Source: a bacterium UBA7470 | GTDB taxonomy: Bacteria; Pseudomonadota; Gammaproteobacteria; Burkholderiales; Burkholderiaceae_C | Reading direction: 5' to 3' | Length of the DNA: 12,526 nt | Assembly (NCBI GenBank): GCA_002479815.1 | Contig: DLPA01000016.1 | Span: 2,581-15,106 of the forward strand | Shown: positions 6,180 to 12,526 of the stretch, piece by piece | How the letters are laid out: the number at the start of each line of letters is the position of its first letter | Numbering within the stretch: the stretch's first letter is position 1 | The notes under the pieces: generated by a model | What the model was told of the DNA's origin: nothing | Database searches by the model: none | What the model saw: only the letters and a program-made list of their open reading frames with translations | Translations under genes and position numbers: made by a program

Positions 6180-7919
6180 ATGGCAAAGCCAAGCTTAGGA
6201 CTGTGTGCGGGGTTGTTGTGGTGTGTCGCTTCACCTTTGTATGCGGCAGACACGACGTACACCCTAGAGGCCACCAATGGGAGCGTGCGTCCCTTGTTGG
6301 GCATCAACATTGGGCCACTGGGCACGGGCGCTGCTGGCAACCCAGCCCTGACGACCAGCTATCAGCAGCTGGGAGTCAACTTGATTCGCACCCATGATTA
6401 CTACGATCCGCTGGACATGGCTACCCTGTACCCTGACCGCAGCAAAGACCCCGATGCGCAAAGCAGCTTTAACTTTACGGGCAAAGTCGGGGGGGATTTT
6501 CGGTCCAGCGATGATGTGTTTGGCAGCATTGTCAACAATGGATTTGAGCCTTTTTTCCGCTTGGGCGACTCGTACAACAACGCCAAGCCCCCCACAGACA
6601 GTGAACGCGCCAACTGGGTGAAGGCGGCGGTCAACGTACTGAAACACTATCGCCAAGGGCAATGGGGTGGATTTCAAAGTAATTTTCGGTATGTAGAGAT
6701 TTGGAATGAGCCTGATAACGTGGTTTTTTGGCCCAGACCCTACACCCCCACGCAGTTTCATCAGTTGTACGATGCCAGCGCCAAAGCGGTACGTGCGGCC
6801 TTTCCTGAGCTGAAAATTGGTGGTCCAGGCTTGACGCCATCGGGTTGTTTGAGCGACAGCGGCAAACGCTGGACAACGGCTTTTTTGGATTACGTCAAGC
6901 AAAACAACACACCTTTGGATTATTTTTCGTGGCATATGTACTCCAACGCGCCAGCGGACTATGCCGCTTGTGCCGCCTATTACCGCAGTGCCTTAGACGA
7001 GCGCGGTTTCACTCAGGTGCCCACCTTGCTGACCGAGTGGAACACCAGTGCCGAAGGCAGCACCCTCAGCAGCGAAGAGAAATTGGCCTTGCGAACCAAG
7101 GCCAAAGGCGCAGCCATTTTGACCGGCGCATGGATTGCGCTGCAACAGCGCGATGATGTGGCGCAAACCTTGTTTTATCGTGGCCCCGACCCCAGTATGG
7201 ATGCCCCCTTCTTTTACGGCATTTATTACGCCAACGGACAGCCCAAAAAAATAGCGCAAGCATGGGCACTGTGGAAAGACATCAGCAGCTACACCAAACG
7301 CTTGAAAACGACGGCAAGCAGCAGCAATGCCAATCTGCATTTACTCGCTGCGGAAAACGACACAGGCACTCGTGCGCTGCTGATGAGCAATACAGGCACT
7401 GCCACCGAAACGTGGAAGGTCAGTTTGCCCAGTGGCAACACCTTGGCGGACTACACCGTCACGCTGAAAACCGTGTCGGACAGCAGTGCCAATATCGTCA
7501 CCAGCACCTTCACGGGCGACACCCTCACCATCCCGTCCCATACCGTGCAGTTGCTGACCCTGAGCCCAAAAACCACCTCCAGCTTCAGCCTCACTGCCAA
7601 CACCACTGGGACGCCACCGGTGTTGAGTTTGTCTGCGGTGCTGAATGTAGAAGGGGCCGACGTGGGTAAAAACGGCCAAGTCTTTTTGGTCGCTGTGGTG
7701 GGCGGCAGCCTCTTTGCCCATAACGGTACGACATGGCAGCCCGTCGGTGCTGCAATTCCTGCGTGGCGTACAGGCAGCTTGACTGCCAGAACTACCATCC
7801 CAGTGTTCACATCTTTGGATATTCGCAGCTTAAAAGGCGTGCAGGTCTGGGCAGGCTATGGGCTGAGTGCGGAAGATATGCTGGCACGCAAGCTTTATGG
7901 TTTGGTGCAGGGCTATTGA
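6180..7919 (+). CDS. Secreted GH39-like glycoside hydrolase with a C-terminal accessory domain
   Basis: A 579-residue exported protein. Residues 1-22 form a signal peptide (hydrophobic GLCAGLLWCVASPLYA, AxA-type cut before ADTTY). The catalytic (beta/alpha)8 domain spans roughly 35-370: general acid/base E177 in IWNEPDN and nucleophile E286 in LLTEWN, the clan GH-A arrangement, with FSWHMYSN between them as in family GH39 (beta-xylosidase/iduronidase relatives). A beta-rich segment follows (about 380-465), then a tail (about 475-579) with NVEGADVGKNGQVFLVAVV, a tryptophan pair and VWAGYGLSAEDMLA. Tails like this occur, from memory, on other extracellular betaproteobacterial proteins. The ATG at 6180 has AGGAG 8 bases upstream; a GTG directly before it is also in frame. 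It probably cuts a polysaccharide; the partner glycosyltransferase 26 bases downstream suggests an exopolysaccharide. Confidence 0.85.
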   Translation: MAKPSLGLCAGLLWCVASPLYAADTTYTLEATNGSVRPLLGINIGPLGTGAAGNPALTTSYQQLGVNLIRTHDYYDPLDMATLYPDRSKDPDAQSSFNFTGKVGGDFRSSDDVFGSIVNNGFEPFFRLGDSYNNAKPPTDSERANWVKAAVNVLKHYRQGQWGGFQSNFRYVEIWNEPDNVVFWPRPYTPTQFHQLYDASAKAVRAAFPELKIGGPGLTPSGCLSDSGKRWTTAFLDYVKQNNTPLDYFSWHMYSNAPADYAACAAYYRSALDERGFTQVPTLLTEWNTSAEGSTLSSEEKLALRTKAKGAAILTGAWIALQQRDDVAQTLFYRGPDPSMDAPFFYGIYYANGQPKKIAQAWALWKDISSYTKRLKTTASSSNANLHLLAAENDTGTRALLMSNTGTATETWKVSLPSGNTLADYTVTLKTVSDSSANIVTSTFTGDTLTIPSHTVQLLTLSPKTTSSFSLTANTTGTPPVLSLSAVLNVEGADVGKNGQVFLVAVVGGSLFAHNGTTWQPVGAAIPAWRTGSLTARTTIPVFTSLDIRSLKGVQVWAGYGLSAEDMLARKLYGLVQGY

Positions 7920-7945
7920 TCGTTTGAGTCGCTGATAATGAAAAG

Positions 7946-9202
7946 ATGAACGTTCTTTTCATTCATCAAAACTTTCCCGGTCAATTCAAACACCTCGCCC
8001 CGGCACTGGTGGCCCAAGGTCATCGTGTGGTGGCGATGACCATGCAGAAGCTCCCCACTCCCGCTCCTCTTTGGCAGGGGGTGACGCTCGTCCCCTACGG
8101 AGCAGCGCGTGGGTCGTCCACGCAGATTCATCCGTGGGTGTCCGACTTTGAAACCAAGGTGATTCGGGGGGATGCGTGTTTTCGGGCAGCCTTGCAGTTG
8201 AAGGCGCAAGGCTTCGCGCCTGATGTCATCATCACCCATCCGGGTTGGGGCGAAAGCTTGTTCATCAAAGAAGTCTGGCCCCACGCCAAGCTGGGGATGT
8301 ACTGCGAATTTTTCTATCGGGCACAGGGTGCTGATGTGGGCTTTGACCCCGAGTTTCCCAGTACAGATGTGGGCGAGAACTGCCGTTTGCGTTTGAAAAA
8401 TTTGAACAATCTGCTCCACTTTGAGACAGCAGATGCGGGCCTGTCGCCCACCCACTGGCAGGCCAGCACCTTTCCCGAGCCGTTTCGAGAGCGCATCAGC
8501 ATCATCCACGATGGCATCGACACAGTGGCGATTCGACCCGATCCTCAGGTGCGGCTGTCCATGAACACCTCGCAGGGGCCGCTAGAGTTGACGCGCCAAA
8601 GCGAAGTCATCACCTTCGTCAACCGCAATTTAGAGCCGTATCGGGGCTTTCATGTGTTCATGCGCGCCTTGCCTGCCTTGCTGCGCCAGCGTCCTCAGGC
8701 GCGGGTGTTGATGGTGGGAGCCGATCAAGTCAGCTATGGAGCCAAGCCCAATGTGGTGCAGCATGGACACCCGACTTGGAAAGAGGTGTTCACGGCCGAG
8801 GTGCGTCCGCAGATGCCAGAGGGCGATTGGAAAAGGATACATTTTTTAGGTCATATTCCTTACGAACACTTTATTCCTTTGCTACAACTCAGCACAGTGC
8901 ATGTGTATCTGACCTACCCCTTTGTGCTGAGTTGGAGTTTGCTGGAGGCCATGAGTGCGGGTTGCGCCATCGTTGCCAGCGATACCCAACCCCTGCACGA
9001 AGCCATACGGCATGGCGATACAGGGCGACTGGTGAATTTCTTTGATGGGGCCGCTTTGGTGCGTGAGGTGGTGGACTTGCTGGAGCACCCCCAAGAACAG
9101 GCCAGATTAGGCACTAAGGCTAGAGAATACGCCATTGAGCACTACGATTTACGCAGCAAATGCCTGCCCAAGCAGCGAGAATGGGTGGAAAATATCTTTT
9201 AA
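7946..9202 (+). CDS. Glycosyltransferase family 4 protein with Glyco_trans_4_3-type N-terminus
   Basis: A 418-residue cytoplasmic or membrane-associated GT-B enzyme. The N-terminal acceptor domain begins MNVLFIHQNFPGQFKHLAPA and includes PDVIITHPGWGESLFIKEVW (92-111), features of the Pfam group Glyco_trans_4_3. The C-terminal nucleotide-sugar domain starts near residue 215 with FVNRNLEPYRGFHVFMRALP (224-243), then VLMVGAD and HFLGHIPYEHFIPLL. The donor-site EX7E motif is altered: the second Glu (E334 in SLLEAM) is present, but the first position is F326. The next conserved Glu is E352. It should transfer a sugar from a nucleotide-sugar donor to a growing glycan; donor and acceptor are unknown. 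Only a weak GAAAAG lies before the ATG, and the gap to the hydrolase stop is 26 bases, so co-transcription with it is likely. Confidence 0.88.
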   Translation: MNVLFIHQNFPGQFKHLAPALVAQGHRVVAMTMQKLPTPAPLWQGVTLVPYGAARGSSTQIHPWVSDFETKVIRGDACFRAALQLKAQGFAPDVIITHPGWGESLFIKEVWPHAKLGMYCEFFYRAQGADVGFDPEFPSTDVGENCRLRLKNLNNLLHFETADAGLSPTHWQASTFPEPFRERISIIHDGIDTVAIRPDPQVRLSMNTSQGPLELTRQSEVITFVNRNLEPYRGFHVFMRALPALLRQRPQARVLMVGADQVSYGAKPNVVQHGHPTWKEVFTAEVRPQMPEGDWKRIHFLGHIPYEHFIPLLQLSTVHVYLTYPFVLSWSLLEAMSAGCAIVASDTQPLHEAIRHGDTGRLVNFFDGAALVREVVDLLEHPQEQARLGTKAREYAIEHYDLRSKCLPKQREWVENIF

Positions 9203-9453
9203 AAAGCATAGTATTTTTTGTGAGCTGCTTACGCAATTAATACGTGGCTTATAGCCGATTTTATTATTAAAAAAAGCCATTTTTAATGAAAAAACAGCCT
9301 TCAGCACGCTGGCGAAGGCCGTTTGGAGGCCTGATGCGCGGCTGTGGCGATAATTTTTTAGGATTTTTGGCCTAATTTTCAGAGTAAAAATGGCTGAATG
9401 AACCATATTACTTGCGTAAGCAGCTCACTTTTTTTGCTATGTATTTTTTAGGC
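9203..9453. mobile_element. MITE-like palindromic element between convergent genes
   Basis: The AT-rich gap is dominated by a long imperfect palindrome. GTGAGCTGCTTACGCAA (9220-9236) is repeated exactly in inverse at 9412-9428. TAATA (9238-9242) pairs with TATTA (9406-9410), and CATAG (9207-9211) with CTATG (9437-9441), all about one centre near 9324. Inside, AGCCATTTTTA (9275-9285) and TAAAAATGGCT (9385-9395) form a second 11-base pair about a slightly shifted centre, and GCCTTC/GAAGGC (9297-9319) a third. The 209-base core is bordered by six T on the left and seven T on the right, which could be a target duplication. There is no transposase frame. A non-autonomous transposon (MITE) is the simplest reading; the T7 after the right arm could also end the plus-strand glycosyltransferase transcript. 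Confidence 0.6.
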
Positions 9454-11376
9454 TTAAACCGTCGCTACGTCGGTGACAGGCGGTGCAGCCGTCAGATGGC
9501 GCTGAGCGACCACCAAGCGGGTCATGGTGGCCTTGAGTTCTGGCAGGCGCACGGGTTTGGCTAAAAAGGCGTTGATGCCCGCAGCCAAAGCTTTTTCTTG
9601 GGCATCGTTCATCACGTCGGCACTCAGGGCGATGATGGGCAGCGACACCGGATCGGGGCATTGCTGGCGCAGTTGGCGGGTGGCTTCTAAGCCGTCCATG
9701 ACGGGCATATGAATGTCCATCAATACCAAATCGAAGTGCTGCCGATGAAATGCTTCCAGCGCCAGTTGCCCGTTGTCGCAAAACACCCCTTCGCAGCCGA
9801 GTTTTTTTAAGATGGCCGCGACCAGTTTTTGATTGACGGGATGGTCTTCAGCCACCAATACATGACACCCAAGTAAGGGGTCTGGTGACTCAGGCTGCAC
9901 AGCAGGGGCAGGTACCGTCGCCACCGCATTGAGGCTGGGCGGGGGCGCAAGGTCTGCCGGTGCAGTGGCCAAAGGCAAAGGCAATGTCAGCATGAAACGC
10001 GAGCCAACCCCGACTTGGCTCGTGACGGTCAAATCGCCGTTCATCATGCGCGCGAGCGAGCGCGAAATCTCCAATCCCAGCCCTGTGCCACCGAATCGGC
10101 GGCGCGTATCCGATTCGGCTTGGTAAAACCGCTGAAACAGCTGGGCAATGGCCTTGTCGTCCATGCCAATGCCCGTGTCTTCCACCGTAAAGCACACAGT
10201 GGCGACCAAGTGCCCCTGTTTTTCTAGGTTGATGGCCAAACGTACACCGCCTTCATGTGTGAATTTGATGCCATTGCCTACCAAGTTGAAAAGAATTTGC
10301 TTCAGCCGTGTGGGATCGACTTGCACCCACTCGGGCAAATCGGGGCTGGCATCCATCTCCAGCGTCAAGCCCTTGGTCAATGCAGGGCCACGCATCAGGT
10401 GAGCGACGTCGGACAACAATTGTGGCAAACGCACAGAATGGGGCGCGAGTTTCAATCGTCCGGCTTCCATTGCCGAGATGTCCAAAATATCGTTCAGCAA
10501 CGTGAGCAAGTGCTGGGCTGATTCTTTGGCGGTGCGTACACAGTCGCGCTGTTGTTCGTCCAGCCGAGAGCCATCCAACAAAGACAGCATACCCAACATC
10601 CCATTGAAGGGGGTGCGCAGTTCATGGCTCATATTCGCCAAAAAACGGGTTTTACCCTGATTGGCTGCTTCTGCTTTTTGGTGTGCTTCGCGTAAGTCGG
10701 CCGCCAAGCTTTCGAGGGCCAACCGTTCTCGCAACAAGCGTTTGTGTCGGACCCATAAAGCCACCGCCACCACCACCAGCAAGGCCAATTGCGCCAGAGT
10801 CAGCCACAGAATGGTTTCGTACTGCTGTTTGATCGTGGTCTGCTTTTGCTCGATCAACAACATCATGATCGCATTCGAGGCCAAGCTCAATGCCTGCACG
10901 CGTGGCCCCAATCGCTCCATCAGGCTCAGAAGCTGTGGCAGGGTGGCCCATTGCACAGGGACGTGCCCAAAAATCGCATCCCCCAGCCTGACCACCTCTC
11001 TTAAATCGGGCGCCAATTGTCGGTATTCTTCACGGTCATGAATCAGCGCAATACTTGGGTTGTCTTGTAACAAAGCGACCCTGCTGGCAAAAATTTCAAA
11101 TCGCAGGTTCAAATCGTCTAAGTTGCGCGCAGATACAGTCTCTTTTAAGGCAATGTCTACCGTATGACGAAAGCGCAAAAACTCGCGCTCCATTTGAAAT
11201 GTCAGTGCAGTGACCGAATCGGCTCGCAAACGGGCGCTGTCTTCGATGTCGCGGATTTGTTGAAACTGCAAAAGCAGCAAACCCGCTACAACCCCTGCCA
11301 ACGCCGCAGCACTGATGGCCAGCAAAGACAAAAATTGCCGACTGCGTGAAAGATGTGTCGCCAACGGCACGGTCAT
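9454..11376 (-). CDS. Hybrid sensor histidine kinase with a C-terminal receiver domain
   Basis: A 640-residue inner-membrane sensor. Order: a membrane helix (about 14-37); a largely helical periplasmic region (about 40-188) with no family I recognise; a second membrane helix (about 189-209); a coiled linker ending in AAN-x-GKTRFLANMSHELRTP with phospho-acceptor H251 (HisKA). The HATPase_c domain follows: N-box NLVGNGIKFT (364-373), G1 DTGIG (400-404), F-box LFQRFYQ and G2 GGTGLGL (429-435). A proline/alanine linker (about 470-500) leads to a receiver with acidic E510/D511, phospho-acceptor D554 in LMDIHMP, S585 and K607 in AKPVR. All catalytic residues are present. No Hpt domain or separate regulator is in the window, so the output is unknown. 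The ATG at 11374-11376 overlaps the upstream stop as ATGA; the frame is open to a TTG at 11403, which lacks support. Confidence 0.93.
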   Translation of the reverse strand: MTVPLATHLSRSRQFLSLLAISAAALAGVVAGLLLLQFQQIRDIEDSARLRADSVTALTFQMEREFLRFRHTVDIALKETVSARNLDDLNLRFEIFASRVALLQDNPSIALIHDREEYRQLAPDLREVVRLGDAIFGHVPVQWATLPQLLSLMERLGPRVQALSLASNAIMMLLIEQKQTTIKQQYETILWLTLAQLALLVVVAVALWVRHKRLLRERLALESLAADLREAHQKAEAANQGKTRFLANMSHELRTPFNGMLGMLSLLDGSRLDEQQRDCVRTAKESAQHLLTLLNDILDISAMEAGRLKLAPHSVRLPQLLSDVAHLMRGPALTKGLTLEMDASPDLPEWVQVDPTRLKQILFNLVGNGIKFTHEGGVRLAINLEKQGHLVATVCFTVEDTGIGMDDKAIAQLFQRFYQAESDTRRRFGGTGLGLEISRSLARMMNGDLTVTSQVGVGSRFMLTLPLPLATAPADLAPPPSLNAVATVPAPAVQPESPDPLLGCHVLVAEDHPVNQKLVAAILKKLGCEGVFCDNGQLALEAFHRQHFDLVLMDIHMPVMDGLEATRQLRQQCPDPVSLPIIALSADVMNDAQEKALAAGINAFLAKPVRLPELKATMTRLVVAQRHLTAAPPVTDVATV

Positions 11377-11894
11377 TGCAGATCGAGTGCTTTGAGTTGC
11401 CAAATCGAGCGTTCGTAGTACACGTTGGACTTGAGTTCGGGTTTGCTGTCAAATGGGTAAATCACGAACAAAGGCCCCTTGGTGCGTATTGAAATGGGCT
11501 GGTCGTTGATGGCATAGGCGACCACGACATCGTGGGTGTGGGCATCGCTCAGTGGAATTCGGATCTTGTAGTCGTTCAAAGCCGTTGCTTGCACGCTGGC
11601 TCCGACACCTTTGACGGCTGCAATCACGTCGCGCAACAACGGCCCTGTGAACTTGGTGGGTTGGTGATCCCAAGGCGTGAGTGTGGTGAAGGTGTGGGCT
11701 GGCAGTTTTTGCAGCATTGCCAGGTCGAAGTGCGCTTCCTTGCCGACATTGGTGACACCAATATGGCCTGAAACCTTCAAAATGACCTTACCTGTGGGGG
11801 CATCGAAAGCCCAGGCAGGTGACACACTCCAGGGCAGACAGCCCACGAGCAGCCCAGCGAGTATTTGCAAGCCAGTTCTTCTGTGACAAGACAT
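11373..11894 (-). CDS. Exported sulfite-oxidase-fold (molybdopterin-binding-like) protein lacking the cofactor cysteine
   Basis: A 173-residue protein with a signal peptide (about 1-29: basic start, hydrophobic ILAGLLVGCL, SPAWA cut before FDAP), so probably periplasmic. The mature part resembles short members of the oxidoreductase molybdopterin-binding (SUOX) fold: FTGPLLRDVI (82-91), ALNDYKIRIPLSDA (105-118) and the diagnostic KGPLFVIYPFDSKPEL (139-154) with Y-x-RSIWQLK near the end. Both cysteines (C3, C19) are in the signal peptide, so the mature protein has no thiol to bind the metal of a sulfite-oxidase-type cofactor. A sensory or binding role is therefore more likely than catalysis; this is inference. 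AAGGAA lies 6 bases before the ATG. The stop overlaps the hybrid kinase start by 4 bases, implying translational coupling and joint function. Confidence 0.85.
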   Translation of the reverse strand: MSCHRRTGLQILAGLLVGCLPWSVSPAWAFDAPTGKVILKVSGHIGVTNVGKEAHFDLAMLQKLPAHTFTTLTPWDHQPTKFTGPLLRDVIAAVKGVGASVQATALNDYKIRIPLSDAHTHDVVVAYAINDQPISIRTKGPLFVIYPFDSKPELKSNVYYERSIWQLKALDLQ

Positions 11895-11917
11895 TTCATG
11901 TTCCTTGCATTCATGGT

Positions 11918-11946
11918 CTTATAACGCGTGCACTACCACAGGTCAG
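11918..11946 (-). promoter_or_regulatory. Candidate sigma-70 promoter of the SUOX-like/kinase operon
   Basis: On the minus strand CTGACC (11941-11946, 4 of 6 matches to TTGACA) and TATAAG (11918-11923, 5 of 6 to TATAAT) are separated by exactly 17 bases. The inferred start near 11911 leaves a short leader that still contains the AAGGAA site at 11901-11906. It is the best-formed promoter in the window by eye. Confidence 0.5.
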
Positions 11947-11954
11947 TGCTTTAT

Positions 11955-11975
11955 CCCCCCTTTATTTCAGGGGGG
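11955..11975. terminator. Weak hairpin after argG, possible terminator
   Basis: CCCCCC (11955-11960) and GGGGGG (11970-11975) flank a 9-base loop, 9 bases beyond the argG stop. In the argG direction it is followed by ATAAAG, not a T-tract, so intrinsic termination would be poor. In the plus direction AGCTTGTTTT follows, but no plus-strand gene precedes it. A hairpin is certain on paper; its role is not. Confidence 0.3.
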
Positions 11976-11983
11976 AGCTTGTT

Positions 11984-12526
11984 TTAGGAGGATGTTTTCC
12001 CAGCGGCCAAGCGTAACATTTCGGCATTCTCGCCTGTTCCGAGCAAACCTGTTTGCGCGTAAATACCCAGTTTGGCGCGGGTGTCAGAAATATCCAAATT
12101 CCGCATCGTCAACTGGCCAATGCGATCCAGCGGCGTGAACGGGGCGTTTTCGACTTTTTCCATGCTCAAACGCTCGGGCGCGTAGGTCAGGTTGGGGCTG
12201 TCGGTGTTCAGGATCGAATAATCGTTGCCCCGACGCAACTCCAGTGTCACCTCGCCGGTGATGGCGCGTGCCACCCAACGCTGGGCGGTTTCGCGCAGCA
12301 TCAGGGCTTGGGAATCGAACCAACGGCCTTGGTAGAGCAAGCGCCCGAGTTTGCGTCCGTTGTCGCGGTATTGTTCGATGGTGTCCTCGTTGTGGATGCC
12401 CGTCACCAATCGCTCGTAGGCGATGAAGAGCAGGGCCAGCCCGGGCGCTTCGTAAATGCCACGGCTCTTGGCTTCGATGATGCGGGTCTCGATCTGGTCG
12501 CTCATGCCCAGACCGTGGCGGCCGCC
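11984..12526 (-). CDS. argG: Argininosuccinate synthase, C-terminal part (gene enters from beyond the window)
   Basis: The last 180 codons are present; the frame is open to the window edge with GGRHGLGMSDQIE, so the ATG at 12503-12505 is internal. Argininosuccinate synthase joins citrulline and aspartate using ATP in arginine synthesis. The sequence follows the long, E. coli-type ArgG nearly word for word: IETRIIEAKSRGIYEAPG, AYERLVTGIHNEDTIEQY, GRLLYQGRWFDSQALMLR, GEVTLELRRGNDYSIL and DRIGQLTMRNLDISDTR. It ends shortly after TGLLGTGENAEMLRLAAG, the expected place. Nothing looks truncated or broken. It is followed on the same strand by the SUOX-like gene 89 bases later, which has its own promoter, so the two are probably separate units. 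Confidence 0.97.
   Translation of the reverse strand, partial: GGRHGLGMSDQIETRIIEAKSRGIYEAPGLALLFIAYERLVTGIHNEDTIEQYRDNGRKLGRLLYQGRWFDSQALMLRETAQRWVARAITGEVTLELRRGNDYSILNTDSPNLTYAPERLSMEKVENAPFTPLDRIGQLTMRNLDISDTRAKLGIYAQTGLLGTGENAEMLRLAAGKTSS

Noticed and set aside
6088..6234. Longer N-terminus for the GST reaching 6234
   Set aside because: The extra 49 residues lack GST similarity and overlap the signal peptide region of the divergent hydrolase gene.
9149..9406. Minus-strand frame of 85 codons crossing the palindromic element
   Set aside because: It starts in the repeat and ends inside the glycosyltransferase gene. The product is most simply a chance translation of the repeat.
9220..9428. 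CRISPR or integron attachment site in the AT-rich gap
   Set aside because: There is one inverted pair only, no regularly spaced direct repeats and no integrase gene; a MITE-like palindrome explains it better.
11374..11403. TTG at 11403 as the hybrid kinase start
   Set aside because: It lies inside the upstream gene and has no ribosome site, while the ATG at 11376 makes the usual ATGA overlap.
11984..12505. A complete 173-codon gene starting at the ATG at 12505
   Set aside because: The frame stays open to the window edge with the conserved ArgG sequence GGRHGLG before that Met, so it is the end of argG.

Overview
The window carries ordinary chromosomal DNA of a Gram-negative betaproteobacterium, most likely of the order Burkholderiales and Comamonadaceae-like. 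This rests on moderately high GC, gluQ next to a renalase-like flavoprotein, an E. coli-type argG, and protein sequence style. The genus cannot be fixed from the sequence alone. No rRNA, tRNA, CRISPR array, prophage or intact insertion sequence was seen.

Layout, left to right. (1) Positions 1-1291, minus strand: the 5' part of gluQ (tRNA-modifying glutamyl-Q synthetase), preceded in the same direction by a renalase-like FAD oxidoreductase gene. (2) 1423-2370, plus: transaldolase, divergent from the oxidoreductase gene, with a promoter so close to its ATG that the mRNA may be leaderless. (3) 2339-3667, minus: a 442-residue protein whose middle third resembles the Bacillus spore transglutaminase Tgl; its 3' end overlaps the transaldolase end. 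(4) 3668-4224: sparsely coding, with one plausible 66-codon gene on the minus strand and a small palindrome. (5) 4225-6087, minus: a glutathione S-transferase gene followed by an FbpC-type ABC ATPase gene, probably one operon. (6) 6180-9202, plus: a secreted GH39-like glycoside hydrolase with an extra C-terminal domain, then a family 4 glycosyltransferase 26 bases later, probably an exopolysaccharide-related pair. (7) 9203-9453: an AT-rich gap between convergent genes, filled by a palindromic element with 17-bp perfect inverted ends that looks like a MITE. (8) 9454-11894, minus: a two-gene operon encoding an exported SUOX-fold protein without its cofactor cysteine and a membrane hybrid histidine kinase, joined by an ATGA overlap and preceded by a good sigma-70 promoter. 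(9) 11984-12526, minus: the 3' end of argG.

Three items deserve most attention. They are the translationally coupled SUOX-like protein and hybrid kinase, which may form a periplasmic sensing module; the Tgl-like protein that keeps the candidate catalytic cysteine but appears to lack the other known active-site residues; and the palindromic element at 9203-9453. All functional calls come from reading motifs by eye; no database search was run.
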